DNA of 64,000 nucleotides from contig NZ_CP197471.1 of the NCBI RefSeq assembly GCF_052180215.1, positions 3,010,001 through 3,074,000 on the forward strand. The letters are read 5' to 3'. Shown here piece after piece: positions 52,047 to 61,926 of this stretch. This DNA is from Pseudoneobacillus sp052180215 (lineage in GTDB: Bacteria > Bacillota > Bacilli > Bacillales > Cytobacillaceae). The translations under genes and the position numbers were made by a program. Position 1 is the stretch's first letter. Each line of letters begins with the position of its first letter. The notes under the pieces were generated by a model. The model saw only the letters and a list, made by a program, of their open reading frames with translations. It did no database searches and was not told the DNA's origin.

Positions 52047-53912
52047 TTATTCTTTTATAGACTTAGCATTTTCATAAAAACGAAGCAGGTCTCCATATAT
52101 AATTTTATCGGAAAATTCAAGTTCATTTTTGGATTTTTCCATATATGGCTCACAATAATTTGTATCTGTGGGTTCCTCTGCTTTTTTGTCATAACAAATA
52201 CCACGAGTATAAATATAGTCCTTTGTTATAAAACTACCATCCCTTAATACAGTGAATTCCATTTTGTCTTTAGCAAATAAATCTGAACCAAATCCGATAT
52301 CCTTTTTAGTATCGATACCTAATAAATGCAGAATGGTTGGTTTTAAATCAATTTGGCCAGAAACGGTTGAGATTGTTTTACCTTTTTGACCGGGAATATG
52401 GATAATTAATGGAACTCTTTGAAGTTGTGTACTAACAAAAGGAGTTACTTCTTTTCCAAGAAATTGTTCCATGGCCTTGTTATGATTTTCTGAGATTCCA
52501 TAATGGTCTCCGTAAAGAATAATGATGGAATTTTCATATAATCCTTCTTCTTTTAATCGTTCAACAAAATTCTTAATGGCTTCATCCTCATACCGTACAG
52601 TCGGAAAATAATTGTTTAATGTATTACTATCAGAGTCAAACGGCTCTATTAAGCGATCCTCTTCCGTTAACTGGAATGGAAAATGATTCGTCAAGGTAAT
52701 AAATTTAGCATAATAAGGCTGAGGCATATCTTTTAAATGCTGAATTGATTGTTCAAAAAAGTCTTTATCCTTTAATCCCCATCCAACCGAATTATCTTCT
52801 CGAATATCATAGTCAATCATGGAATAAAAACGTTGATATCCAAGAGACTTATACATGATATCGCGATTCCAAAAGCTTTTATTGTTGGCATGTAAAGAGG
52901 CAGTGAAATATCCATTTTCATTTAATATTTCTGGTGTTGCATTGAATTCATTCCCAGAATGTGTAAAGAAAACAGCCCCACGACTTAATGGATATAAAGA
53001 GTTTTCCACAATAAATTCAGAATCAGATGTCTTTCCTTGCCCCGTTTGATGATAGAAGTTTTCAAAGTAATAACTATCCTTAATAAAATCGTTTAAGAAT
53101 GGAGTAATTTCTTGACCATTTACAGTTTGATTGATCACAAAGTTTTGAGTGGATTCCAAAGAGATTAAAATTACATTTTTACCTTTTGCCAATCCAAACA
53201 TCTCATCGTTAGGACGATTATATCCAGCTCGAACGTAATTCTCGATATCAGCTAATTCACTGCCATCGGCCAATGCACGCTGAGCAGATGACTTCGATTG
53301 TAAAAATGCATCATAGATGTGGTAATTGTAAGTCCCTATATTCTTTACAAGCATTTCACGATCAAATGTACGAGTTAGTAATTGGGGTCTTTCTGCCTCT
53401 GCTAAACCTAAATTAAAAAATGTTATAGCAATAGCAATGAGAAAAAATGCACGGCGATTGCCTTTAGAATACTCTCGGTATTGAACAAATGGTGGCTTAA
53501 ATTTCACAATAGCAAGCAGTATAAAAAAGTCTAAAAAATATAACAAATCACTTATATTTAATAATTCATTTACACTGCTTCCAAGATCACTCATATTGGA
53601 GGTTTGAAATAGGACAGGAATGGTTAAAAAATCATTAAAGAACCGATAGAATACCACATTTCCATATAGTACCGCTGAAATCAAAAAGCTTGTAATCAGA
53701 ATATATCTTTTTTGATTTTTCTCTTTCAGAAATAGCCCAATTCCAAATACAAACATTAAAAAGCTTAATGGATTGATAAACAAAATAAATTCTTGAGTCC
53801 AATTTTCTATCTTAATTTCAAAACTAGTTTGATAGACAATATATGTTTTTAGCCAAAGCATCACAGTTGCTAATGAAATCAAAGATACCTTTGACCATAA
53901 AAGCTTATTCAT
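52047..53912 (-). CDS. yqgS: Lipoteichoic acid synthase-family protein (YqgS)
   Basis: Polyglycerol-phosphate synthase of the LtaS group. Five membrane segments in residues 8-175 are followed by an extracellular sulfatase-type domain with metal ligand Glu253 (ISLEST), catalytic Thr295 (GQGKTSDSEF) and the ILYGDHYG motif. 621 residues. B. subtilis has four LtaS paralogues; YqgS is the one in this position. Confidence 0.94.
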   Translation of the reverse strand: MNKLLWSKVSLISLATVMLWLKTYIVYQTSFEIKIENWTQEFILFINPLSFLMFVFGIGLFLKEKNQKRYILITSFLISAVLYGNVVFYRFFNDFLTIPVLFQTSNMSDLGSSVNELLNISDLLYFLDFFILLAIVKFKPPFVQYREYSKGNRRAFFLIAIAITFFNLGLAEAERPQLLTRTFDREMLVKNIGTYNYHIYDAFLQSKSSAQRALADGSELADIENYVRAGYNRPNDEMFGLAKGKNVILISLESTQNFVINQTVNGQEITPFLNDFIKDSYYFENFYHQTGQGKTSDSEFIVENSLYPLSRGAVFFTHSGNEFNATPEILNENGYFTASLHANNKSFWNRDIMYKSLGYQRFYSMIDYDIREDNSVGWGLKDKDFFEQSIQHLKDMPQPYYAKFITLTNHFPFQLTEEDRLIEPFDSDSNTLNNYFPTVRYEDEAIKNFVERLKEEGLYENSIIILYGDHYGISENHNKAMEQFLGKEVTPFVSTQLQRVPLIIHIPGQKGKTISTVSGQIDLKPTILHLLGIDTKKDIGFGSDLFAKDKMEFTVLRDGSFITKDYIYTRGICYDKKAEEPTDTNYCEPYMEKSKNELEFSDKIIYGDLLRFYENAKSIKE

Positions 53913-54273
53913 AGGATTACCCTCCCTGTTAAAAACAGATGGAAATTAGGATATTTTTTTCTATATTTAGGTAGCTAGAAATCAACCAATCAATATCTTA
54001 ATACTTTTTTTTCAAATAATCAATCCGTCTTTAAACCAATTTATTTCGATAAAATCTAGCAGTAGATGTCGATATTCCTTTTCCCCTATAGTTAGACGTC
54101 TTAAACCTGATTTTGTTTCAATATTATCCTATTTTTATAAAACACTTCTATGGTCTTATCTTATAGCTTATTTACCAATCGAAATCAGCTCGAAATTATG
54201 AATTTCCGACTAGTTTTTTTAACAAAAACAAGCAAGAAGTTCCTTAAAATAAACGGAAACTCCTTGCCTGTTA
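53913..54273. other. Intergenic region between yqgS and glcK
   Basis: It contains the glcK terminator at 54227-54272 and the upstream region of yqgS (an AGGGAGGG-type site just before 53912). I see nothing else in it. Confidence 0.5.
54227..54272 (-). terminator. Terminator of the yqgQ-glcK unit
   Basis: An imperfect long hairpin (AACAAGCAAGAAGTTCC against GGAAACTCCTTGCCTGTT) directly after the glcK stop, with a T-run on the minus strand. Confidence 0.65.
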
Positions 54274-55248
54274 TTACTTCACCATCGTATTTTTTATTAA
54301 CCAAGCGGCACCAATAACACCTGCATCATTACCTAAAGTAGCAATAGCCATTGTAGTCGATTCTTTGACTCTTGGAAAACTATATTGATCAAAGTAATTT
54401 TTAATAGAGTTAAGAAGAAGATCTCCAGCTTTTGAAACTCCTCCACCAATAACAATTTTCTCTGGATTTAACGTGTTAGCAATATTAGCTAATGCAAGGC
54501 CTAGATGAAAGGCTACTTCTTCTATAACATCCAATGCGATTTGGTCACCGTTGCGTGCAGAGTCAAATACATATTTAGCTGAAATTGAACCTTCTGTCTG
54601 ATAGATGTTTTTTAATTCACCTGAATCAGAGGAATCTTGGACCTTTTTCGTGGCAAGCCTTACAATTCCCGTTGCAGATGCAATTGTTTCAAGACAACCT
54701 GTTTTCCCACAATTACATGGTGCTCCTCCTACTGGTATGGAAGTAATATGACCAATTTCACCAGCTGCCCCGCTTATACCTTGTACGATTTGACCGTTTG
54801 CGATAACTCCTCCACCAACACCTGTACCAAGGGTTACACAAACAAGATCTTTTGCACCATTTCCTGCACCCTTCCACATTTCTCCTAATGCAGCACAATT
54901 GGCGTCATTATCAATAACCGCTTTAAGAGAAGTTTCGACTTCTAATAAGTCTCTTAATGGAACTTGATTTTTCCACCCTAAATTAACCGCATTATAAATG
55001 ACACCCGATTTTGTGTCTACTGGTCCTGGAGCACCCATGCCAACCCCTACGAGTTTACTTTTATCTACGTCCATTTCTCCTAATTGATGATCAATGGCTT
55101 TTGCAATGTTTATAATAATGTTTTTGCCTTCATTGGAAAGATCAGTTGGAATTTCCCATTTATGTACAATTTCGCCATATAAATTTATAAATGCCAGCTT
55201 CGTTGTAGTTCCTCCTAAATCAACGCCAACAATCCATTTTTCAGTCAT
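54274..55248 (-). CDS. glcK: Glucokinase (ROK family)
   Basis: ATP-dependent glucose kinase. The phosphate-binding motif is GVDLGGTTTKLAF (residues 7-19), the catalytic Asp lies in VIDNDANCAALGE, and the ROK zinc motif is CNCGKTGCLE. 324 residues. It follows yqgQ by 15 bp, as in B. subtilis (yqgR). Confidence 0.96.
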   Translation of the reverse strand: MTEKWIVGVDLGGTTTKLAFINLYGEIVHKWEIPTDLSNEGKNIIINIAKAIDHQLGEMDVDKSKLVGVGMGAPGPVDTKSGVIYNAVNLGWKNQVPLRDLLEVETSLKAVIDNDANCAALGEMWKGAGNGAKDLVCVTLGTGVGGGVIANGQIVQGISGAAGEIGHITSIPVGGAPCNCGKTGCLETIASATGIVRLATKKVQDSSDSGELKNIYQTEGSISAKYVFDSARNGDQIALDVIEEVAFHLGLALANIANTLNPEKIVIGGGVSKAGDLLLNSIKNYFDQYSFPRVKESTTMAIATLGNDAGVIGAAWLIKNTMVK

Positions 55249-55263
55249 CTTAACACCTTCCTG

Positions 55264-55473
55264 TTACTTATGCTGTTTCTTAACTTTTTCAAACTGTATC
55301 TCATGCCTAATCAAAAGCAAAGCTGTTTGAAAATCTTTTACATCAATTAATTGTGATTGATTTAGCTCTTTTAATTCTTCTTCCATTAATTCTAAATCGG
55401 CTAACCGATCTCCAACGTAAATAATGGTTCCGTATTTCATAAGAAATTGTTGAATATCATAAATCGTTTTCAT
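55264..55473 (-). CDS. yqgQ: YqgQ-family small protein
   Basis: A 69-residue helical protein of DUF910 type (YDIQQFLMKYGTIIYVGDRLADLELMEEEL, first 20 residues of the core shown by YDIQQFLMKYG). It precedes glcK in a two-gene unit, a conserved arrangement. It is thought to bind single-stranded nucleic acid in related species, but that is not shown here. Confidence 0.9.
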   Translation of the reverse strand: MKTIYDIQQFLMKYGTIIYVGDRLADLELMEEELKELNQSQLIDVKDFQTALLLIRHEIQFEKVKKQHK

Positions 55474-55568
55474 ACTTTACCCTCAAGATTGTGAAATAGT
55501 AAACGTCTTTAAAAATTATAATCTAAATGGTTGTTCACCTCAATAGCAACACACCACTTAAAAGAAAA

Positions 55569-55597
55569 ATCCCCCTATCCAAGGTTAGGAGGAATTA
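55569..55597 (-). terminator. Terminator of the GerA-family gene
   Basis: An imperfect CCTCCTAACC/GGATAGGGGG hairpin followed on the minus strand by T-rich sequence, 13 bp past the stop. Confidence 0.6.
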
Positions 55598-55609
55598 GCC
55601 TATCATAAT

Positions 55610-57070
55610 CTACCTATCTGGATCTTGTGGATGCAGTATTTTAGGACGTCGGTTTTTTAATGGGATGGGAGATCGAATGATAACGTCCCGAAATGCGCGT
55701 ATATTAAACGGAATAAATGGCCATAAATACGGAACTCCAAATGACTTCATTCTGCTTAAAGCGAAAATCCAAATAACGATGCCAATAATTAAACCAGGTA
55801 TTTTAAATAACGCTGTTAAAGATAACAAAGCGATTCTAACAATACGATTTGCTAAGCTCATCTCATAACTTGGGGTAGCAAACGTACCAATTGTAGCAAT
55901 AGCGAAATACATCATTACTTCATTCGTTAATAGTCCTACTTCAACTGCTACTTGACCAATCATAAGCGCTGCGACCAAACCTAATGCTGTAGCAATGGCT
56001 GATGGAGTATGAATCGCTGCCATTCGTAACACATCAATGCCAATTTCAACTAATAATATTTGAACAAAAAGCGGAACCTGGCCTGGATCATTTGGGACTA
56101 GATAGGATACAGCATTCGGTAAAAGCTCGGGCTGTACCGCAAATAAATACCATAATGGAAGCATAAATAACGAGGCCCATACGGCAATAAATCTGACTAA
56201 TCTTAAATAAGCCCCTACGAGCGGTTTATTTCGATATTCTTCTGCATGCTGCAAGTGATGCCAAAAGGTTGTTGGAGTAATTAAAACACTTGGTGACCCA
56301 TCAACAATAATACAAACATGACCTTCAAAAAGATGTGTAGCAGCGGTATCTGGTCTTTCTGTATATCGCACCATCGGATATGGGTTCCAGTGACGACCTG
56401 CTACGAACTCCTCTACTGTCTTTTCAGCCATCGGTAAACCGTCTGTATCGATCTTAGATAATGAATCCTTCACTTTTTCAACATAATCCGGATCTGCAAT
56501 ATCTTCAATATAGCATACAACTATATCAGTCTTTGAACGTCGACCTACCTGTAGATATTCCATTCGCAATGTTCTGTCGCGAACTCTTCTTCTTGTTAAA
56601 GCAGTATTAAAAACAAGTGTTTCAACGAATCCATCACGTGATCCTCTTACCACTCTTTCAGTATCAGGTTCTTGTGGCCCCCTAACTGGGTATGTACGGG
56701 CATCAATTAAAATTACCTTATCTTCTCCATCAACGACTAAAGCTGTTGGTCCTGCTAGAACGGTATCAACTACTCTATTTAAATCATCCGTTGCTTCAAT
56801 TTCCACATAGGGAATATAGGTTTTAATTAATTTTTCGATGGTATGTTCTTCAATTTGTTCCTTGGTTAACTCCGATAACCATTTCATAATAAAGTTTAAA
56901 ATGTCATCTTTAACAAATCCATCTACTAAATAAAAAACCATATCACGGCCAGCATAATTTACATCTAACTGTATCACATCAAAACTTTTATCCACACCGA
57001 GTTCGTCTCTTAAATAAGTCACGTTCTCGTTTAAATTCGTACTCGCCGTCACTTTTTTTGCTTTTTTCAT
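55610..57070 (-). CDS. GerA/SpoVAF-family spore germination protein
   Basis: Single-gene member of the GerA A-subunit family. A hydrophilic N-terminal domain (residues 1-290, with DARTYPVRGPQEPDTERVVR and VRDRTLRMEYLQVGRRS parts) is followed by about five membrane segments (290-465). No B or C subunit genes are adjacent, so it resembles the stand-alone SpoVAF group rather than a nutrient receptor operon. It should act in the spore inner membrane. Confidence 0.85.
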   Translation of the reverse strand: MKKAKKVTASTNLNENVTYLRDELGVDKSFDVIQLDVNYAGRDMVFYLVDGFVKDDILNFIMKWLSELTKEQIEEHTIEKLIKTYIPYVEIEATDDLNRVVDTVLAGPTALVVDGEDKVILIDARTYPVRGPQEPDTERVVRGSRDGFVETLVFNTALTRRRVRDRTLRMEYLQVGRRSKTDIVVCYIEDIADPDYVEKVKDSLSKIDTDGLPMAEKTVEEFVAGRHWNPYPMVRYTERPDTAATHLFEGHVCIIVDGSPSVLITPTTFWHHLQHAEEYRNKPLVGAYLRLVRFIAVWASLFMLPLWYLFAVQPELLPNAVSYLVPNDPGQVPLFVQILLVEIGIDVLRMAAIHTPSAIATALGLVAALMIGQVAVEVGLLTNEVMMYFAIATIGTFATPSYEMSLANRIVRIALLSLTALFKIPGLIIGIVIWIFALSRMKSFGVPYLWPFIPFNIRAFRDVIIRSPIPLKNRRPKILHPQDPDR

Positions 57071-57262
57071 GCAAACACCCCAGAAAGCATAAGTATAAAT
57101 ACTTTAACCATCATAGACAAAGGGAGATAAAAACATACTTTCAAGAAGGTATTTAACTATGGTTCTTTCATATATTTTAAGGACAACTCTTTGATTTGGG
57201 ATTTTTACCCAAACCACAATTTATCCGAAAAAAGCCTTGATTTATAGAAATGAGGGAAACGA

Positions 57263-58144
57263 ATGAAGAACCTTATAAAAAATACGATTATTTTATTCAT
57301 CCTTGGAGTTACTTTAGTCTTTTTTGTAGAAAAATGGATACAAGCTCCTAGGACAGAAGAAAGTATCACCTTTTTCCCACTCGATGCTACTTCCCCTTTT
57401 AAAACAGTGAATACAAACCTATCATTAATAGAAAAGGATAGTTTAAAACAATACTCCATTCAATGGAGAACCATTTCTAACTTATCCAAGGAGACTTACT
57501 TAAGGCAGGATATTGGCTTACTGTTTAGAAATGGAAGATTAGTCGGAAAAATGGGGGAATGGAAGCAAAATATTAATCAATTGGTTCAAGAAAGTAAAAT
57601 CAAAAGTAAAGAGAGTCAATATCTTGATGCCGTATCATACCATTATGCTGAAATTCATTACCCCAATGAACATATTATGAGTTCTCAAGATATGTCAAAG
57701 GATGAATTATACATTGTTGATTCTCCCTATAGCCCTTTACGAACATTTAGAATCCCCTCTACCAAAGAAGAAGACAATTGGAAAAGAGTGCTAGATCAAA
57801 CTACGGCACAAACATTAACAAATAGTTGGAAAAAATCAATAAATCATTATCATATTGATTCTAGTAAATATAAACAAATTCCACTTACTCAATTAGCAAA
57901 ATATCTCCACGAGCCTTTCCCTGGATTTAGTCAGTTAAAAACAAATGAGTTGATTGGAAAGTTGTGGGAAGGTCTGTATAAAAACTATTTTTTAGGTATT
58001 AAAAAAGAAAACGGAACAAGTATTGACCCTATCAATAGCACTGTTCCGCTTATCTTACTTTCGAATGACAAAACACATATATTCGTTTTAATTGAAACAA
58101 GTGAAGGTGAACCTACTCTCCTTCGTCAACAGATAAATTATTGA
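57263..58144 (+). CDS. Conserved hypothetical membrane-anchored protein
   Basis: A 293-residue protein with one N-terminal membrane segment (residues 5-22) and an extracytoplasmic domain with no motif I recognise. AAATGAGGG precedes the ATG. Its last 32 bp overlap the 3' end of the convergent gluP gene, so the two are unlikely to be strongly expressed together. Position next to gluP is the only functional hint. Confidence 0.75.
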   Translation: MKNLIKNTIILFILGVTLVFFVEKWIQAPRTEESITFFPLDATSPFKTVNTNLSLIEKDSLKQYSIQWRTISNLSKETYLRQDIGLLFRNGRLVGKMGEWKQNINQLVQESKIKSKESQYLDAVSYHYAEIHYPNEHIMSSQDMSKDELYIVDSPYSPLRTFRIPSTKEEDNWKRVLDQTTAQTLTNSWKKSINHYHIDSSKYKQIPLTQLAKYLHEPFPGFSQLKTNELIGKLWEGLYKNYFLGIKKENGTSIDPINSTVPLILLSNDKTHIFVLIETSEGEPTLLRQQINY

Positions 58145-59660
58145 TTTGATTTAAAAGGTTTTGGTAATCTTTATTGGAAGGAGCTAATTCCGTTGCTTTT
58201 ATAACATGTTCCCTTGCTTTTTCAATTTCTTGCAGCTGAAGATAAACTAGAGCAAGGTTAAATTGGGCTTCATGGAAACTTGGGTCAATATTAATAGCCT
58301 TTTGCAGATGTGACTCAGCTTCTTTGAGCATTCCCTTTTGAATTTCAACATAAGACAATTGAAAATAAAAGTGTTCAGAAAGGTTTTTAGAATGCTTTGA
58401 ATAATCGTGAAGTAATGCATAGGTCTCATCATATTTTTTATCCTGTATATATTCTTGGGACAGTTGCAGAATGGTAGCCTCACTCTGTGCACTTACCGGT
58501 TTTTGATATCCGTAAAATAGTAGAAAACTAGTGATTAGTATTCCAATGACTATAAATAAGAATTGACTTAAGTATCTTTTTTTCTTTGGAAAATGGACCA
58601 TTCCAGTAGCAATAAAACCACCTACTAATCCACCCAAATGCCCGACATAGTCGATACTAGGAACTGTAAAGCTAATACCTAAGTTAAGAATTAAAATGAC
58701 AATCACATTCATTCCAAGAGTACGGAAAAATAATTTAGGATAAATAAGACCCAAATACAGCAAAGCCCCAAAACATCCATAAATGGCTCCACTGGCACCT
58801 GCTGATAAATTAGGACTAAAAACAAAGCTAGCAATAGAACCGAGTACTCCCGCAAAGAGGTAAATCCAAAGAAAGCGAAAACTGCCATACATTTTTTCCA
58901 CTGCTGTACCTAAATAATATAAGCCAAGAGTATTCATAACGATATGTAAAAAGCCTATATGAATAAATATTGGGGCAACAAAGCGCCACCATTCACCTTC
59001 TAAGATTAGCGGGTTAAATTTTGCACCGAAAGTAACAAGGGTAGTTGTATTCGTACTTCCTCCATTTAGTTCTAGAAGAATAAATACAATGACCTGCAAT
59101 GCTATAAAAATATAAGTGAACAAAGGTTTTCCATAATTAAAAATGGCTTGTTCTTTTTTTACTCTATGTGCTGAAATTTGAAATGTATCTTTTTTCAATT
59201 CCGCAATATCTTCAATTTGAATATCCTCATCATTAATAGGAGCGTAGTCTATTTTTTTGGTAAAGTTCGTTTGTAGTTTAGATAATTCTTCACTTAATAA
59301 TGATCTAGCAAGAATATAACTTTGAACCTTTATATATGGGTGTGTAGGATGCTCGGAAATTCGATGTTGATAATCATCCACGGGTGGATACGGGCTGACA
59401 TATAGATTCATTATGTCTAGCTTCTTCCTAAAGGATTGTTTCTTAATTTTCTCTCCATTTGCCTCTGTTAGTTGAATATCTCTTTCTAGCCAGCTGCTCC
59501 AATCTAATTCACAATTTAATAATCTCAATATGGGGGCTTGTTTATTATCGGGATTCTCTAACCAAAGTTCATTTTGCTCCTTTGAAAAATGGAAAATACG
59601 ATAATTTTCTTCTTTTACAAAATGATTGGCTAGGAACCAAAATACATGCTCTTCTCTCAC
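58113..59660 (-). CDS. gluP: Rhomboid protease GluP (YqgP)
   Basis: Intramembrane serine protease. It has an N-terminal cytoplasmic domain of about 175 residues, six or seven membrane segments with catalytic Ser in GASGAIYG and His in YVGHLGG, and C-terminal TPR repeats (FHEAQFNLALVYLQLQEIEK). In B. subtilis it helps degrade the magnesium transporter MgtE under metal stress. 515 residues. Its 3' end overlaps the preceding convergent gene. Confidence 0.95.
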   Translation of the reverse strand: MREEHVFWFLANHFVKEENYRIFHFSKEQNELWLENPDNKQAPILRLLNCELDWSSWLERDIQLTEANGEKIKKQSFRKKLDIMNLYVSPYPPVDDYQHRISEHPTHPYIKVQSYILARSLLSEELSKLQTNFTKKIDYAPINDEDIQIEDIAELKKDTFQISAHRVKKEQAIFNYGKPLFTYIFIALQVIVFILLELNGGSTNTTTLVTFGAKFNPLILEGEWWRFVAPIFIHIGFLHIVMNTLGLYYLGTAVEKMYGSFRFLWIYLFAGVLGSIASFVFSPNLSAGASGAIYGCFGALLYLGLIYPKLFFRTLGMNVIVILILNLGISFTVPSIDYVGHLGGLVGGFIATGMVHFPKKKRYLSQFLFIVIGILITSFLLFYGYQKPVSAQSEATILQLSQEYIQDKKYDETYALLHDYSKHSKNLSEHFYFQLSYVEIQKGMLKEAESHLQKAINIDPSFHEAQFNLALVYLQLQEIEKAREHVIKATELAPSNKDYQNLLNQINNLSVDEGE

Positions 59661-59760
59661 TCAATTGTCCCCTCCCGCCTATTTGTATCTACATTATAAA
59701 CTAATTTTCAAATAATATAAAAAAAGGATGTTTCCATACCTAGAAAAAGAGCCTAAAAAA

Positions 59761-59780
59761 AAAGACCGTCATCGGTCTTT
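59761..59780 (-). terminator. Terminator of yqgO
   Basis: AAAGACCG-TCAT-CGGTCTTT hairpin overlapping the yqgO stop, followed by T8 on the minus strand. Confidence 0.8.
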
Positions 59781-59973
59781 ACCAATTTGACGGTCCAGAG
59801 AATACAGCCCCCATCATTTTTTTTCGGATTCCTGGAAAGCTCATCATGGAACGAACTAATATTCTCCTTAAATATCCAGTACCTAGAATTACATTCATTA
59901 ATCGATAACGATAACGATACAAAGTATATCCCAATGTTCCAATCATTAATATGGATGTTAACAATCTTGTCAT
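59779..59973 (-). CDS. yqgO: YqgO-like small basic protein
   Basis: A 64-residue protein with one hydrophobic N-terminal stretch and many Arg and Tyr (LYRYRYRLMNVIL), assigned to YqgO by position upstream of gluP and size. AGGAGGG lies before the ATG, and a terminator follows. Another reading frame over the same stretch lacks these signals. Function unknown. Confidence 0.7.
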   Translation of the reverse strand: MTRLLTSILMIGTLGYTLYRYRYRLMNVILGTGYLRRILVRSMMSFPGIRKKMMGAVFSGPSNW

Positions 59974-60076
59974 TAGTCATCCCTCCTACCTATAGTTTGG
60001 GAAGGAAGGAAAAGTTTTATCCAAAATCCTATTTTTTTCTTTTCTTTAGGCTCTTTTCTAAAACTTTGTTGCTCTA

Positions 60077-61024
60077 CTAATTTAGAACTGGCGACATGTT
60101 TTTCTTTAATACGTTAACTGAGTTTGTAAATTTTTGAGTTTCTTCTTCGTTAAGTTGTAATTCAACAATGTCACGAATACCTGAGCGATTAACAATCGCA
60201 GGAACTCCGATATATATATCCTTTTGACCGTATTCCCCATCTAAATAAGCGGAAACGGTTAGAACTGAGTTTTCATTTTGAAGAATTGCTTTTGTTAGTC
60301 TAACAAGTCCCATGGCAATTCCATAGTAAGTGGCACCTTTTCTTTGAATAATATGATAGGCTGCATCCCTAACATTGATAAAAATATTATCCAAGTCCTC
60401 TTGCTTATAGTCTGGTTTCTTATTGATCCATTCTTGAATCGTTTTGCCCGCAATATCCGCGTGACTCCATACCGGTAATTCTGTATCGCCGTGTTCGCCG
60501 ATAATATAAGCATGCACATTTCTTGTATCCACATCAAAGTATTCCCCAAGTAAAAAGCGAAATCGTGCTGTATCTAATATCGTACCTGAACCAATAACCC
60601 GTTCTTTTGGTAAACCAGAAAACTTCCAAACAGCATATGTCAAAATATCCACTGGATTGGTAGCGACTAAAAATATTCCGTCGAATCCTGCTTTCATTAC
60701 ATGTTCCACTATACCTTTAAAGATTCTTGTATTTTTTTCTACAAGGTCTAATCTAGTTTCACCTGGCTTTTGATTAGCTCCAGCACAAATGACAACAATA
60801 TCTGAATCTTTACAATCAGAATAATCACCAAACCAGATTTTTGTACGTGAAGGAGCAAATGGTAAACCATGATTTAAATCCATGGCATCGCCTTCAGACT
60901 TCTCTTTGTTTAAATCAATTAAAACTAATTCTTCTGTTACATCCTGGTTAAGCAGTGCAAATGCATAGCTTGATCCAACAAATCCAGTTCCTATTAAAGC
61001 CACTCTGTTTACATGATTTTTCAT
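60077..61024 (-). CDS. ldh: L-lactate dehydrogenase
   Basis: NAD-dependent interconversion of pyruvate and L-lactate. Rossmann motif ALIGTGFVGSSYAFAL at the N-terminus, NPVDILTY, and the catalytic-site motif IGEHGDTELPVWSHA (His near residue 180). About 315 residues. Start ATG 61024 follows AGGAGGG. Its position here (next to yqgO and a DUF92 gene) differs from B. subtilis. Confidence 0.95.
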   Translation of the reverse strand: MKNHVNRVALIGTGFVGSSYAFALLNQDVTEELVLIDLNKEKSEGDAMDLNHGLPFAPSRTKIWFGDYSDCKDSDIVVICAGANQKPGETRLDLVEKNTRIFKGIVEHVMKAGFDGIFLVATNPVDILTYAVWKFSGLPKERVIGSGTILDTARFRFLLGEYFDVDTRNVHAYIIGEHGDTELPVWSHADIAGKTIQEWINKKPDYKQEDLDNIFINVRDAAYHIIQRKGATYYGIAMGLVRLTKAILQNENSVLTVSAYLDGEYGQKDIYIGVPAIVNRSGIRDIVELQLNEEETQKFTNSVNVLKKNMSPVLN

Positions 61025-61145
61025 GGAGCATTGCCCTCCTGTGATAGTCCTTAGATTAGAGCTTAACAATTAAAGTTTAATGGATAAATTAAACTGAAGA
61101 TACCCTCTAAGAAGAGGTGAAACCGTCTTCATTGTATCAATATTG

Positions 61146-61922
61146 TTACATAAGGAATATTAACGCCAACACGGGTGCGCCTAAGCATGAAAGAAAATTG
61201 ACCCCATCATTAGTTAACCACTTTTCCCCAGACTTTAACCTAGCCGGTTCTCCACAATGAGTAGAGCGTTCCATTTCCATATGACAGACCTTACAACAAA
61301 AAGATCTCTGATAAAACGCACCAAGAATGGTATCTATTCCATTCCCTACTATTCCAAAAAGTAAGACAAACAATGCTATCTTGAAATGAATCGGAAACAA
61401 TATATATCCGATTATCGTAATTAAAAGAACACCAGATAAGGCACCAATCGTTCCAAGCATACTTATAGCTCCAGAAGTTCCTGCTGGAACCTTGTTAAAG
61501 TTTTTTATAGATATAGGATTTGTTTTACTCAATGGTCCAATTTCAGAAGACCAAGTATCTCCAGTTGCACTAGCCATGGAAATTAAAAATGCTATTTCCC
61601 AAATCATGTCATTCGTGTAGTAAAAGATGAGACTAGTTATAGCCGCTACTCCACCGTTAGCGAAAACTTGCACCCAATCTCTTTGACTCCCTTTTTCTAA
61701 TTTCTCTTCGATTACTTTCTTTTGTTTTGCTTTAAATTTGGACCATAGACTTGACGTAACAAAAAATATTCCTAACAAGGCAAGACCTTTGATACCAAAA
61801 CCAAGATATATACTAGCTCCAACAAATGAAGAAGCTAAAGCACCTGATTTTGATAATGCCTGGATTTTAAAGGCAATAAAAGAAACAAACAAAATGCAAA
61901 AACTAATAACCATATGAAACAT
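61146..61922 (-). CDS. DUF92 family membrane protein
   Basis: A polytopic protein (258 residues, six or seven membrane segments) with DUF92 marks: SGALASSFVGASIYLGFG, SATGDTWSSEIG and the late NDGVNFLSCLGAP. Plant and cyanobacterial members (VTE6-type) are prenyl-phosphate kinases; whether the Bacillus protein has that activity is unknown. It starts 5 bp after yqgN. Confidence 0.88.
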   Translation of the reverse strand: MFHMVISFCILFVSFIAFKIQALSKSGALASSFVGASIYLGFGIKGLALLGIFFVTSSLWSKFKAKQKKVIEEKLEKGSQRDWVQVFANGGVAAITSLIFYYTNDMIWEIAFLISMASATGDTWSSEIGPLSKTNPISIKNFNKVPAGTSGAISMLGTIGALSGVLLITIIGYILFPIHFKIALFVLLFGIVGNGIDTILGAFYQRSFCCKVCHMEMERSTHCGEPARLKSGEKWLTNDGVNFLSCLGAPVLALIFLM

Positions 61923-61926
61923 TTTT

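Noticed and set aside
59753..59980. 75-codon frame overlapping yqgO
   Set aside because: The yqgO frame has the ribosome-binding site, the expected size and position; the other frame is its shadow.
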